From: an uncultured Eubacteriales bacterium
GTDB lineage: Bacteria; Bacillota; Clostridia; Oscillospirales; Oscillospiraceae
Length of the DNA stretch: 44,097 nt
Assembly: GCA_949744075.1 (NCBI GenBank)
Contig: CATJWI010000127.1
Location: 1 to 44,097, forward strand
Direction: 5' to 3'
Part shown: piece after piece, positions 8,243 through 15,889 of the stretch
Position numbering within the stretch: the stretch's first letter is position 1
Layout of the letters: every line of letters starts with the position of its first letter
Made by a program: the position numbers and the translations under genes
Notes under the pieces: model-generated
What the model was told of the DNA's origin: nothing
Seen by the model: the letters and a program-made list of their open reading frames with translations, nothing else
The model's database searches: none

Positions 8243-9589
8243 ATGAATATGGGTGTTCTCATTCTGTTTATTGCCCTCATCCTGTTCGGTGTGCTGGCAT
8301 TTAAGCAGTTCTCCGCTCTGATCCTGGCGCCTATCGTCACGATCTTCGTTCTGGTGTTCTCCGCTCTGTTCGCGGGCACCCCCATGGCCATCCTGGACGG
8401 CCTGAAGAACCAGTTCATGCCTGCCGGCGCTGACTACGTGAAGAGCTACTTCCTGGTGTTCTTCGTGGGCGCTCTGTTCGGCGCTGTGTACCAGTTCACC
8501 GGCGCCGCCAAGTCCATCGCTAAGTGGCTGTCCGGCCTGTGCCATGGCAAGTTCGTGGCCCCCATCGTCATGACCATCACCGGGATCCTGACCTACGGCG
8601 GCATCTCCGGCTTCGTGGTCTTCTTCGTTATCTACCCCATCGCCCTGCAGCTGTTCCGGGCCGGTAACGTGACCCGCCGTCTGATCCCCGCGGCCATCTC
8701 CGCCGGCTGCTGGACCTTCTCTATGTATGGTCCCGGCTCTCCCTCCATCCAGAACGTTATCCCCATCGACATCCTGGGCACCAGCCCCACCGCTGCTCTG
8801 GTTCCCTCCGCCATCATCACTATCCTGTCCTACGTGCTGATCTTCGTGTGGCTGGAGTACCGCGCTAGTTCCTTCACCAAGAAGGGCATCGTGTTTGATG
8901 ATCCCACCCTGAAGACCCAGCTCACTGCTGAGGAGCTCCAGGCTGACGAGGATGAGGACCTGCCCAACCCCTACTTGGCTTTGATCCCCATGGTCGTGAT
9001 CCTGGTCACCTTCAACGTGAAGATCTTCAACGGCAAGAGCCTCCCCGTGGAGACCGCCGTGTTCCTGGGCGTTGCTCTGGCCACCATCATGTTCTGGAAG
9101 CGGGTCGAGGGAGGCATCAATGGCTGGATCGCCGTGTTCAACAAGGGCGCTGCCGACTCCGGCGTGTCCATCCTGAACACCGCTATCGTGGCCGGCTTCG
9201 GCGGCGTTGTTAAGAACACCCAGGGCTTCACTGATCTGGTCGAGCTGCTCCAGGGCCTGAACATGAACCCCCTGCTCTTCGTCATGCTGACCGTGGCTGT
9301 GTGCGCCGGCGCCTGTGGTTCTGCCTCCGGCGGTATGGGCGTGGCCTTCAACGCTCTGAAGGACGTGTACGCCGCTCTGCCCGGCGTCACCATGGATCAG
9401 GTCCACCGTATCGGCGCTATCGCCGCCGGCACCCTGGACTCCCTGCCTCACCAGGGCGCTCAGATCACCCTGCTGGGTATCTGCAAGCTGACCCACAAGG
9501 AGGCCTATCTGGACATCTTCGTGACCCAGATCGTCATCCCCTTCATCGCCTGTTTCGTCTTCATCGCCCTGAGCGCGATGGGAATGTAA
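8243..9589 (+). CDS. GntP-family permease, probably for a short hydroxy or oxo acid
   Basis: A 448-residue polytopic membrane protein of about 12 segments. Family marks include GILTYGGISGFVVFFVIYPIAL, a GACGSASGGMG loop and GTLDSLPHQGAQITLL near the end. GntP relatives carry gluconate and also D-3-hydroxybutyrate and similar organic acids. Neighbours (fused CoA-transferase, crt, R-hydratase, bcd) make gluconate unlikely and point to a C4 acid. A hydrophilic loop with an acidic cluster (ADEDEDLP) sits mid-protein. The start is the ATG 12-13 bases after AAAGGA. It is the last gene of the crt operon and is followed by a long hairpin terminator. Confidence 0.87.
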   Translation: MNMGVLILFIALILFGVLAFKQFSALILAPIVTIFVLVFSALFAGTPMAILDGLKNQFMPAGADYVKSYFLVFFVGALFGAVYQFTGAAKSIAKWLSGLCHGKFVAPIVMTITGILTYGGISGFVVFFVIYPIALQLFRAGNVTRRLIPAAISAGCWTFSMYGPGSPSIQNVIPIDILGTSPTAALVPSAIITILSYVLIFVWLEYRASSFTKKGIVFDDPTLKTQLTAEELQADEDEDLPNPYLALIPMVVILVTFNVKIFNGKSLPVETAVFLGVALATIMFWKRVEGGINGWIAVFNKGAADSGVSILNTAIVAGFGGVVKNTQGFTDLVELLQGLNMNPLLFVMLTVAVCAGACGSASGGMGVAFNALKDVYAALPGVTMDQVHRIGAIAAGTLDSLPHQGAQITLLGICKLTHKEAYLDIFVTQIVIPFIACFVFIALSAMGM

Positions 9590-9636
9590 GGCAACGGGAA
9601 AGCAGAAAAGTAAGGTCCACTTGACCTAAAATTCCC

Positions 9637-9665
9637 TTGACTTTTTGAAGGGGATGGAGTAAGAT
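9637..9665 (+). promoter_or_regulatory. bcd promoter embedded in the left arm of the upstream terminator
   Basis: TTGACT, a 17-base spacer and TAAGAT, with start of transcription near 9672. The spacer and -10 lie inside the left arm (9647-9668) of the terminator hairpin, so bcd transcripts begin after that arm. Confidence 0.72.
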
Positions 9666-9736
9666 AGTCATGATGTAGTTTGGTATACGAACTATGTGAA
9701 AAAATGAACTATCTTGCCCCATCCCCTTCATTTTTT
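9647..9736 (+). terminator. Long-stem terminator of the crt operon
   Basis: The left arm 9647-9668 (GAAGGGGATGG then AAGATAGT) pairs with the right arm 9708-9729 over about 21 bp with one mismatch, followed by a run of six T. The loop (about 39 bases) contains a smaller inverted repeat TAGTT-N9-AACTA at 9676-9694. Read-through RNA from the permease can fold it; RNA started at the bcd promoter cannot. Confidence 0.78.
9676..9694. promoter_or_regulatory. Candidate operator in the bcd leader
   Basis: An imperfect palindrome, TAGTT-TGGTATACG-AACTA, just downstream of the predicted bcd transcription start. Size and symmetry fit a MarR-family dimer, and a marR gene follows bcd. The link is inference. 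Confidence 0.35.
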
Positions 9737-9754
9737 CTACTTTGTGACATACTT

Positions 9755-9769
9755 TTGCACAGTATGCAA
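9755..9769. other. Inverted repeat in the bcd leader
   Basis: TTGCA-CAGTA-TGCAA, a perfect 5-5-5 inverted repeat, 28 bases before the bcd start codon. Possible protein site; it does not match the Rex or CcpA consensus. Confidence 0.35.
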
Positions 9770-9797
9770 ATCAAATAAAAGAAAGGATTGTTGTACC

Positions 9798-10943
9798 ATG
9801 AATTTCGAACTGACTCAGGATCAACAGCAAATGCAAGCTCTGGCTCGGGAGTTCGCCGAGAAGGACCTCCAGCCCGGTATCCTGGAGCGGGACGCCTCCG
9901 GCGAGTTCCCCCTGGAGCTGTTCAAGAAGTTCGGTAAGACCGGCGTGTACGGCCTGCCCTATCCCACCGAGGTGGGCGGACTGGGCGGCAGCTACCTGGC
10001 CTACGCTCTGGCTGTGGAAGAGGTCTCCAAGGTGGATGCCGCCTTCGGCATCGCCTTCTCCGTGGATACCTCCCTGTACGGCGGCAGCATCATGAACTCC
10101 TCCGCCCCCGATGAGATCAAGAAGAAGTTCCTGGAGCCCATTACTTACGGCGAGAAGATCGGCTCCTTCGGCCTCACCGAGCACACCGCCGGCTCTGACG
10201 CCGCCGGCCAGCGCACTGTGGCCACTCAGCAGGCCGACGGCAGCTGGGTCATCAACGGCAGCAAGTGCTTCAACACCAACGGCCCTCTGGCTGACCTGAC
10301 CGTCATCTACGCCCTCACCGACCCCGAGCTTGGCACCAAGGGCATGGCCGCCTTCGTGGTGGAGAAGGGTACCCCCGGCTTTACCGTGGGCAAGGTGGAG
10401 AACAAGATGGGCATTCGCACCGCTCAGGTCTCCGACATGCACCTGGACAACGTCCATGTTCCCGCTGAGAACATGATCGCTCCTCCGGGCAAGGGCTTCC
10501 AGCTGGCCATGAAGACTCTGGACGGCGGCCGGATCGGCGTTGCCGCTCAGGGCCTGGGCATTGCCAAGGGCGCCTTTGAGATCGCCCGCAAGTACATGAT
10601 GGAGCGTCAGCAGTTCGGCAAGCCCATCTGCAAGCAGCAGTACCTGGCCTTCAAGATGGCCGAGCTGCAGACCAAGATCGAGGCCGCCGAGCTCCTGCTC
10701 TACAAGGCCGCCGTCTGCAAGGAGGAGGGCAAGCCCTACTCTGTGCCCGCCGCCATGGCCAAGCTCACCTGCACCAACGTGGCCATGGAGGTCACCACCG
10801 AGGCTGTTCAGATGCTGGGCGGCAACGGCTTCATGAAGGACTACCACGTGGAGCGCATGATGCGGGACGCCAAGATCACCCAGATCTACGAGGGCACCAA
10901 CGAGATCCAGAAGCTGGTCATCAGCGGCCCCATTTTCCGCTAA
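9798..10943 (+). CDS. bcd: Butyryl-CoA dehydrogenase
   Basis: A 381-residue FAD acyl-CoA dehydrogenase, the expected length. It reduces crotonyl-CoA to butyryl-CoA, in clostridia together with an electron-bifurcating EtfAB. FAD and substrate segments include FGLTEHTAGSDAAGQRT and MLGGNGFMKDYHVERMMRDAKITQIYEGTNEIQ, whose glutamate in YEGTNE (about E365) is the catalytic base of short-chain dehydrogenases. The ATG follows AAAGGATTGTTGTACC. It has its own promoter and leader and is followed by a marR gene. Oddly, etfB and etfA are not adjacent, unlike many clostridial bcs clusters, so they must be elsewhere. Confidence 0.95.
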   Translation: MNFELTQDQQQMQALAREFAEKDLQPGILERDASGEFPLELFKKFGKTGVYGLPYPTEVGGLGGSYLAYALAVEEVSKVDAAFGIAFSVDTSLYGGSIMNSSAPDEIKKKFLEPITYGEKIGSFGLTEHTAGSDAAGQRTVATQQADGSWVINGSKCFNTNGPLADLTVIYALTDPELGTKGMAAFVVEKGTPGFTVGKVENKMGIRTAQVSDMHLDNVHVPAENMIAPPGKGFQLAMKTLDGGRIGVAAQGLGIAKGAFEIARKYMMERQQFGKPICKQQYLAFKMAELQTKIEAAELLLYKAAVCKEEGKPYSVPAAMAKLTCTNVAMEVTTEAVQMLGGNGFMKDYHVERMMRDAKITQIYEGTNEIQKLVISGPIFR

Positions 10944-11000
10944 GATTTTGTAAAAAGGAAAAAACCAGAAAAAACCTCTGGAAATTTCCGAATTGGGATG

Positions 11001-11048
11001 TTATAATGAAAGGCGGCGCCGCAGATGCGGTGTCGCCTTTCATTATAA
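11001..11048. promoter_or_regulatory. 48-nt inverted repeat between bcd and marR
   Basis: A 23-bp stem (TTATAATGAAAGGCG outer part, CGCCGCA inner part) with two G-T wobbles and almost no loop. Each end carries TATAAT on its outward strand; on the plus strand TGGAAA lies 17 bases before it. It could be a bcd terminator (with weak TTTCATTAT tail), the marR promoter and operator, or both. Confidence 0.55.
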
Positions 11049-11060
11049 TCAGAGATAGGG

Positions 11061-11513
11061 ATGGATCGGCATATGCGACATGAACGACTGCAAAGCTGTA
11101 TCAACTATTTGTTGACAGTGTCTCAGCACGAGGTGTTTCAAGTGTTTTCTGAGGGACTCTCTCAGTTTAACATCACACCGGGACAGTACGGGGTACTGCG
11201 CTGCCTCTGGGAGGACGGGCCCTGTACCCCCAAGGAGATCGCCCAGACCCTGCGCCTGGAGAACTCCACCATCTCCGGTGTATTGGACCGGATGGAGAAG
11301 AAGGATCTGATCCGCCGGGTCACAGACGAAAATGACCGCCGCAGCGTCCGGGTGGTGACCACCGAGCTGGGGAGCAGCCTGAAGGAGGACGTGCTGCGGG
11401 TCATCGGGGAGCTGAACGACAAGGTGCTCAGCGACCTGACTTCCAGTCAGCGGGAGGCCCTGATCCGGGACCTGAGCCTCATCGGTAAGGTGGATATGCC
11501 CGAGGAGGGCTGA
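11061..11513 (+). CDS. MarR-family transcriptional regulator
   Basis: A winged-helix regulator of 150 residues (146 if the ATG at 11073 is used). The core shows TPGQYGVLRCLWEDGPCTPKEIAQTL, the recognition helix ENSTISGVLDRMEKKDLI and the wing RRVTDENDRRSVRVVTTELG with the conserved DxRS-like turn. AGGGATGG abuts the first ATG and is better placed for the second, so the start is uncertain. It follows bcd in the same direction and is closed by its own terminator. It may control bcd and itself through the nearby palindromes; the ligand may be an acyl-CoA or an organic acid, but the sequence does not show this. Confidence 0.88.
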   Translation: MDRHMRHERLQSCINYLLTVSQHEVFQVFSEGLSQFNITPGQYGVLRCLWEDGPCTPKEIAQTLRLENSTISGVLDRMEKKDLIRRVTDENDRRSVRVVTTELGSSLKEDVLRVIGELNDKVLSDLTSSQREALIRDLSLIGKVDMPEEG

Positions 11514-11530
11514 GAGCCTGTCACAACAAA

Positions 11531-11562
11531 GAAGCGGCAGACCGCCCGGTCTGCCGCTTTTG
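11531..11562 (+). terminator. Terminator after marR
   Basis: Stem AAGCGGCAGACC and its complement around GCCC, followed by a short T run. Confidence 0.88.
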
Positions 11563-11594
11563 CGTCCGGGGGTGGGAAAAAATCCCCGGAGAGA

Positions 11595-11623
11595 TTGCAT
11601 ATTCGGACGGGAACCAGTATAAT
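11595..11623 (+). promoter_or_regulatory. galE promoter
   Basis: TTGCAT, a 17-base spacer and a perfect TATAAT, 49 bases before the galE start. Confidence 0.75.
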
Positions 11624-11671
11624 AAAACCAGCTTGACCCAATTTGATCCGATGGAAAGGAGAGCGATCCAT

Positions 11672-12703
11672 ATGTCGATCTTAGTCAGCGGCGGCGCTGG
11701 ATACATCGGCAGCCACACCTGCCTGGAGCTGGTGGAGGCGGGCTACGATGTGGTGGCCGCAGATAACCTGTGCAATTCCAGCCGGGAGTCGGTGCGCCGG
11801 GTGGAGCAGATCACCGGCAAGAAGGTGCCCTTTGTGGAGGCGGAGCTCTGCGATCCCGCCCAGGTGGAGGCCATCTTTGAGAAGTTCCCGGACATCACCG
11901 CGGTGATCCACTTTGCCGGGCTGAAGGCGGTGGGGGAGAGCGTGGCTAAGCCCCTGGAGTATTACACCAACAACCTGGTGAACACCCTGATGATCCTGAA
12001 TTCCATGCGCCGCTATGGGGTGAAGGACTTCGTGTTCTCCTCCTCGGCCACGGTATATGGCGAGCACGCCCCCGTGCCCTACCGGGAGGAGTACCCCACC
12101 GGGGGGACCACCAACCCCTACGGCACCACCAAGGTCTTTATCGAGCAGATCCTTACCGACTGCTGCAAGGCGGACCCCAGCCTGAACGTGGCCCTGCTGC
12201 GGTACTTTAATCCCATCGGGGCCCACGAGAGCGGTCTGATCGGGGAGGACCCCAACGGCATCCCCAACAACCTGGTGCCCTACATCGCCAAGGTGGCGGT
12301 GGGGCAGCTGGAGAAGCTCCATGTCTACGGCGACGACTACCCCACCCACGACGGCACCGGGGTCCGGGACTATATCCATGTGGTGGACCTGGCCCGGGGC
12401 CATGTGGCGGCCCTGAAAAAGCTGGAGAGCAAGTGCGGGCTGTTCATCTGCAACCTGGGCACCGGAAAGGGATGCAGCGTGCTGGATGTACTCCACGCCT
12501 ATGAGCGGGCCTGCGGCAAGACCCTGCCCTACGTGGTGGACCCCCGGCGGCCGGGGGACATCGCGGAATTTTACGCCGACCCCACCCGGGCCAAAAAGGA
12601 GCTGGGCTGGGAGGCCCAGTATGGCATTGACGAAATGTGCGCTTCCTCCTGGAAGTGGCAGTCTATGAATCCCAACGGATATAAGGGAGGAGAAGAGAAA
12701 TGA
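11672..12703 (+). CDS. galE: UDP-glucose 4-epimerase
   Basis: A 343-residue extended short-chain dehydrogenase that interconverts UDP-glucose and UDP-galactose. The NAD-binding GGAGYIGSH is at the N-terminus, SSSATVYG precedes the catalytic YGTTK (Y150, K154), and RYFNPIGAH, DYIHVVDLA and NLGTGKGCSVLDV are GalE marks. The start is the ATG after AAAGGAGAG; a TTG further up is inside the -10/leader area. Its stop overlaps the start of the nucleotidyltransferase (ATGA), so the two are translationally coupled and probably share a role in sugar-nucleotide supply. Confidence 0.95.
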   Translation: MSILVSGGAGYIGSHTCLELVEAGYDVVAADNLCNSSRESVRRVEQITGKKVPFVEAELCDPAQVEAIFEKFPDITAVIHFAGLKAVGESVAKPLEYYTNNLVNTLMILNSMRRYGVKDFVFSSSATVYGEHAPVPYREEYPTGGTTNPYGTTKVFIEQILTDCCKADPSLNVALLRYFNPIGAHESGLIGEDPNGIPNNLVPYIAKVAVGQLEKLHVYGDDYPTHDGTGVRDYIHVVDLARGHVAALKKLESKCGLFICNLGTGKGCSVLDVLHAYERACGKTLPYVVDPRRPGDIAEFYADPTRAKKELGWEAQYGIDEMCASSWKWQSMNPNGYKGGEEK

Positions 12704-13620
12704 AAAAACCAGTTTTGGTCACGCTGGCGGCCGGCATGGGAAGCCGGTACGGCGGCTTGAAGCAGATGGACCCGGTGGGGGGGCACGGCCAGGTCATTCT
12801 GGATTACTCCATTTACGATGCCAAGCGGGCGGGGTTTGAAACGGTGGTCTTCGTCATTAAGGAGGAGATCGCTGAGGAGTTCAAGGCCACGGTGGGCAGC
12901 CGGGTGGCCAAGGGCATGGAGGTCAAGTATGTCTACCAGCGCAAGGACGACCTGCCCGCGGGCTACAGCGTCCCCGAGGGCCGGGAGAAGCCCTGGGGCA
13001 CCACCCACGCGGTACTGGCCGCCCGGGGGGTGGTGGACGGGCCCTTTGCTGTCATCAATGCCGACGACTACTATGGGCCCCAGGCCTTCCGGCAGATCTA
13101 CGACTACCTCTGCAGCCACCCCGACGGAGACATTTATGAGTACGCTATGGTGGGCTATCTGCTGAAAAATACCGTTACCGAGCACGGCTCGGTGGCCCGG
13201 GGAGTGTGCCAGGAGACGGTGGAGGGGTACCTGTCCTCGGTGGTGGAGCGCACCCGCATCGAGAAGGGGGAGAAGTGCCCCCGGTTCAGCGAGGACGAGG
13301 GGAAGACCTGGACCGATCTGCCTGGGGACACGGTGGTGTCCATGAACCTCTGGGGCTTTAACGAGAGCTTCATGGCGGACGCTTGGGAGCGGTTTAAGCC
13401 CTTCCTGGACAAGGCGCTGGCCGAGAATCCCACCAAGGCGGAGTACTTCATTCCCCTGCCGGTGGAGGCGATCATCGCCGAGGGCAAGGGGAGAGTGAAG
13501 GTGCTGCGCAGTGAGGACAAGTGGTACGGGGTCACCTACCGGGAGGACAAGCCCACGGTGGTGGCCGCCATTCAGGCGATGACCGAGGCGGGGCTTTATC
13601 CCGACTGCCTCTGGGGCTGA
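12700..13620 (+). CDS. Sugar-nucleotidyltransferase-like protein
   Basis: A 306-residue protein with a nucleotidyltransferase GT-A fold. The nucleotide loop is LAAGMGSRYGGLKQMDPVGG (about 9-28) with the metal-binding FAVINADDYYG near 110; the rest is typical of the uncharacterised NTP_transf family found beside galE in Firmicutes. Substrate is unknown; a hexose-1-phosphate is a reasonable guess from the neighbour. It overlaps galE by four bases and ends before a terminator hairpin. Confidence 0.8.
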   Translation: MKKPVLVTLAAGMGSRYGGLKQMDPVGGHGQVILDYSIYDAKRAGFETVVFVIKEEIAEEFKATVGSRVAKGMEVKYVYQRKDDLPAGYSVPEGREKPWGTTHAVLAARGVVDGPFAVINADDYYGPQAFRQIYDYLCSHPDGDIYEYAMVGYLLKNTVTEHGSVARGVCQETVEGYLSSVVERTRIEKGEKCPRFSEDEGKTWTDLPGDTVVSMNLWGFNESFMADAWERFKPFLDKALAENPTKAEYFIPLPVEAIIAEGKGRVKVLRSEDKWYGVTYREDKPTVVAAIQAMTEAGLYPDCLWG

Positions 13621-13628
13621 GAAGAAAA

Positions 13629-13670
13629 AATATCCGCCGAAAAGACAATGCTTTTCGGCGGGTATTTTTT
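13629..13670. terminator. Bidirectional terminator after the nucleotidyltransferase
   Basis: Stem CCGCCGAAAAG and its complement around ACAATG, A6 on the left and T6 on the right. Confidence 0.92.
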
Positions 13671-13683
13671 ATGGGGAAAAGTA

Positions 13684-13718
13684 CCGTGGGGGGCGCACTG
13701 GGGCGTCGCGCCCTACGG
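13684..13718. repeat. GTAGGGCG-type inverted repeat at the rhomboid gene end
   Basis: CCGTGGGGGGCGC pairs imperfectly with GCGCCCTACGG. The TAG stop of the rhomboid gene (13713-13715) is part of the right arm. Related elements occur at 39093, 42593 and 44067. Confidence 0.6.
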
Positions 13719-14297
13719 CTGGTTTTTCTGTCCGGTGTGATGCTGCCTTCCGGCAGCCAGGAAGCCGAAGGCGGTGCCGCAGAGGCCGCCGATCAGGTGC
13801 ATGAAGTGGGCCACGTTGTCCCGAAGGAAGAGGGCAGACCAGATCTCCTGGCCCAGGTAGATCACTGCCACCAGGACCAGGGTCAGGGGGATGGAGCCCG
13901 CCTTCATCCCCGCCAGGGAGGACAGGAGGATCAGCAGAAAGACCACGCCGCTGGCCCCCAAAAGAGCGCTGTGGGGGAAGAAGAGGCACTGAAGGGCCCC
14001 GGAGATGAGGGCGGTGAGCAGGATGCCCGCCAGCAGGGGGCGGCTGCCGTATTTCTCCTCCATAGGGGGCCCTACTACCAGCAACAGGACCATGTTCCCG
14101 GCGAAGTGCTGATAGCTGCTGTGGCCCAGCACATGGCCAAAGAGCCGCAGAAGGAACAGGGGGGAGAGGGGCGCGCGGTAAACCGAGAAGAGATACCGGG
14201 TGGTCCAGCCCTGGGTCAGCTCTCCCAGGGCCAGGGCCGCCAGGGAGAGAAAGAAGAAGGTGAGGATGACGGGGGAGTTGTAGTGGAGCTTTTTCAT
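13713..14297 (-). CDS. Rhomboid-family intramembrane serine protease
   Basis: A 194-residue membrane protein with six predicted segments, the minimal rhomboid core. Motifs in order: HSSYQHFAGNM in the second segment (the HxxxN-type oxyanion part), GASGVVF containing the catalytic serine, and AHFMHLIGGLCG containing the catalytic histidine. It should cleave membrane proteins inside the bilayer; the substrate is unknown. The start is the ATG after AAAGGGG; an upstream in-frame ATG has no site. It is convergent with the nucleotidyltransferase gene, and its stop lies in a repeat element. Confidence 0.9.
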   Translation of the reverse strand: MKKLHYNSPVILTFFFLSLAALALGELTQGWTTRYLFSVYRAPLSPLFLLRLFGHVLGHSSYQHFAGNMVLLLVVGPPMEEKYGSRPLLAGILLTALISGALQCLFFPHSALLGASGVVFLLILLSSLAGMKAGSIPLTLVLVAVIYLGQEIWSALFLRDNVAHFMHLIGGLCGTAFGFLAAGRQHHTGQKNQP

Positions 14298-14416
14298 GAA
14301 AACACCCCTTTGGGAGGGAAAAATAAAAGGCTGAGAAGGGTACAACGTGGCAACGTTATTTTGATCAGAAGCTCCCAGCGGCGCGTCAGGGATACCGCGC
14401 CCTGCGGGCAGGAGAG

Positions 14417-14448
14417 AAGCCCCGGGCGGAGGGGCCGGCCCGGGGCTT
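14417..14448 (-). terminator. Hairpin after the 14453-14869 gene
   Basis: An 11-bp stem, AAGCCCCGGGC and its complement, directly downstream of the minus-strand gene; the trailing T run is weak (TTCTCT). Confidence 0.55.
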
Positions 14449-14452
14449 GGGG

Positions 14453-14869
14453 TCAGGGAGTTTCGGTGTCTACCAGGATGTTGTCGGTGCCGTGCTGTTC
14501 GAACTCGGTGATATAGGCCTCGATCCGGGAGGCCAGCTCCTGGTAGTTGTGTTCGTCGATGGGCACGTCGTCCATGTCCCGGCGGGCCAGGTCCTCGGCC
14601 AGGATGTCGAAGAAGACGTTGTTTTCATATTCCATAATGGCCTCGTGGATGCCGCCCTCGGCAAAGGCCTGGGAGGGCACCGCCTCTCCCCGCCAATAGT
14701 CGGTGAGGGCGTCCATGCCCAGCTCCTTGGCCTTCTGGAACAGGAGGCTCTCCACCTGGTCATAGTCCGCGAAGCGGTCCTCGCCCCGGGTGGAGTTCAG
14801 GATCCAATTGCCGATATAGGCCATATCCAAAAGACGGCGAAATTGTTTTTTCGTCAGCTCTAATCTCAT
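14453..14869 (-). CDS. Conserved-looking acidic protein of unknown function
   Basis: A 138-residue soluble, acidic, mostly helical protein that I do not recognise. It starts MRLELTKKQFRRLLDMAYIGNW and is rich in Asp/Glu towards the C-terminus (DILAEDLARRDMDDVPIDEHNY). No signal peptide, membrane segment or metal motif is visible. The start is well supported by GAGGAGG and by a strong minus-strand promoter 50 bases upstream. It lies alone between the rhomboid gene and murI, divergent from murI. Codon use matches its neighbours, so it is probably native. Confidence 0.75.
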   Translation of the reverse strand: MRLELTKKQFRRLLDMAYIGNWILNSTRGEDRFADYDQVESLLFQKAKELGMDALTDYWRGEAVPSQAFAEGGIHEAIMEYENNVFFDILAEDLARRDMDDVPIDEHNYQELASRIEAYITEFEQHGTDNILVDTETP

Positions 14870-14918
14870 GAGAAGATACCTCCTCGCTGCAAGGGAATGT
14901 GAACAGGGTACTATCTAT

Positions 14919-14946
14919 ATTATAATACCCCGGCGGGAAATGTCAA
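14919..14946 (-). promoter_or_regulatory. Promoter of the 14453-14869 gene
   Basis: On the minus strand a perfect TTGACA, a 16-base spacer and a perfect TATAAT. Confidence 0.85.
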
Positions 14947-14991
14947 ACGGGGACGGGGGAGAATTTTTCTCCGAAAGGAGGAAAATTTCCC

Positions 14992-15020
14992 TTGTCTTTC
15001 ACAGGAAAACAGAATATCAT
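14992..15020 (+). promoter_or_regulatory. murI promoter
   Basis: TTGTCT, a 17-base spacer and TATCAT, 52 bases before the murI ATG. Confidence 0.6.
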
Positions 15021-15072
15021 AGAATCAATACTGATTTTACTCTGTTTGCGGATTTTGGAAGGAGAGAGGATC

Positions 15073-15885
15073 ATGGACCAGCGGCCCATCGGCGTATTTG
15101 ATTCCGGCCTGGGGGGGCTCACCGCCCTGCGGGAGCTGCGGCGTATTCTGCCGGGGGAGGAACTCATCTATTTTGGGGACACGGGCCGGGTGCCCTACGG
15201 CTCCAGGGGCCGGGACACCATTTTGCGCTATGCCCGGCAGGATGTGGCTTTCCTGCGCTCCTTTGACCTGAAGGCGGTCGTTATTGCCTGCGGCACTGTG
15301 TCAGCCAACGCACTGGCCGAGCTGACGGCGGAGAACGACCTGCCCATCTTCGGAGTGGTGGGACCGGCGGCCCAGGCGGCGGTGGCGGCGACCCGGAACG
15401 GCCGGGTGGGCCTCGTCGGCACGGCGGCCTCCATCCGGTCGGGGGCCTATGAGACGGAGATGGCCAAGCTGGACGGCGGGGTGCGGATCTTCGCTCAAGC
15501 CTGTCCCCTCTTTGTGCCCCTGGTGGAGAATGGCCGCTTCCGGCCCGGGGATGTGGTGGTGGAGACGGTGGTGAGGGAATATCTGGCCTCTCTGAAGGAG
15601 GCGGAGGTGGACACCTTGGTGCTGGGCTGCACCCACTATCCCCTGCTCTACGAAGTCATTGCCCGGTTCATGGGCCCGGAGGTGACGCTTATCGACACCG
15701 GGGCCACCTGCGCCGCCCGGGCCGCCCGGGCCCTGGAGGAGAAGGGACTGCTCACCGACCGGGAGGTGGGGGGCTGCCGCTATTTTGTCAGCGACTCCAC
15801 CGAGGACTTTGCCCGGCTGGCCGGCATCTTCCTGGGAGGCAGCGTGGCGGGAAGCGTGGAGCGGGTGGAGATCGAGAGGTACTGA
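15073..15885 (+). CDS. murI: Glutamate racemase
   Basis: A 270-residue cofactor-independent racemase that supplies D-glutamate for peptidoglycan. It begins RPIGVFDSGLGGLTALRELRRILP, with YFGDTGRVPYGSR after it. The two catalytic cysteines are C73 (VIACGTVSAN) and C186 (LGCTHYPLL). The first motif is usually ACNT, so the asparagine next to the cysteine is replaced by glycine here. The start is the ATG after GGAGAGAGG; a longer upstream reading frame covers the promoter and has no site. The next gene starts four bases after the stop. Confidence 0.93.
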   Translation: MDQRPIGVFDSGLGGLTALRELRRILPGEELIYFGDTGRVPYGSRGRDTILRYARQDVAFLRSFDLKAVVIACGTVSANALAELTAENDLPIFGVVGPAAQAAVAATRNGRVGLVGTAASIRSGAYETEMAKLDGGVRIFAQACPLFVPLVENGRFRPGDVVVETVVREYLASLKEAEVDTLVLGCTHYPLLYEVIARFMGPEVTLIDTGATCAARAARALEEKGLLTDREVGGCRYFVSDSTEDFARLAGIFLGGSVAGSVERVEIERY

Positions 15886-15889
15886 GACT

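Noticed and set aside
9738-9769. A Rex redox-repressor site before bcd
   Set aside because: TTGTGA is present, but its inverted partner is not; the match to TTGTTAA-N4-TTAACAA is poor.
9738-9770. A second sigma-54 promoter before bcd (TGACATACTTTTGCA)
   Set aside because: The GG is missing and the spacing between elements is one base short; a good sigma-A promoter lies upstream.
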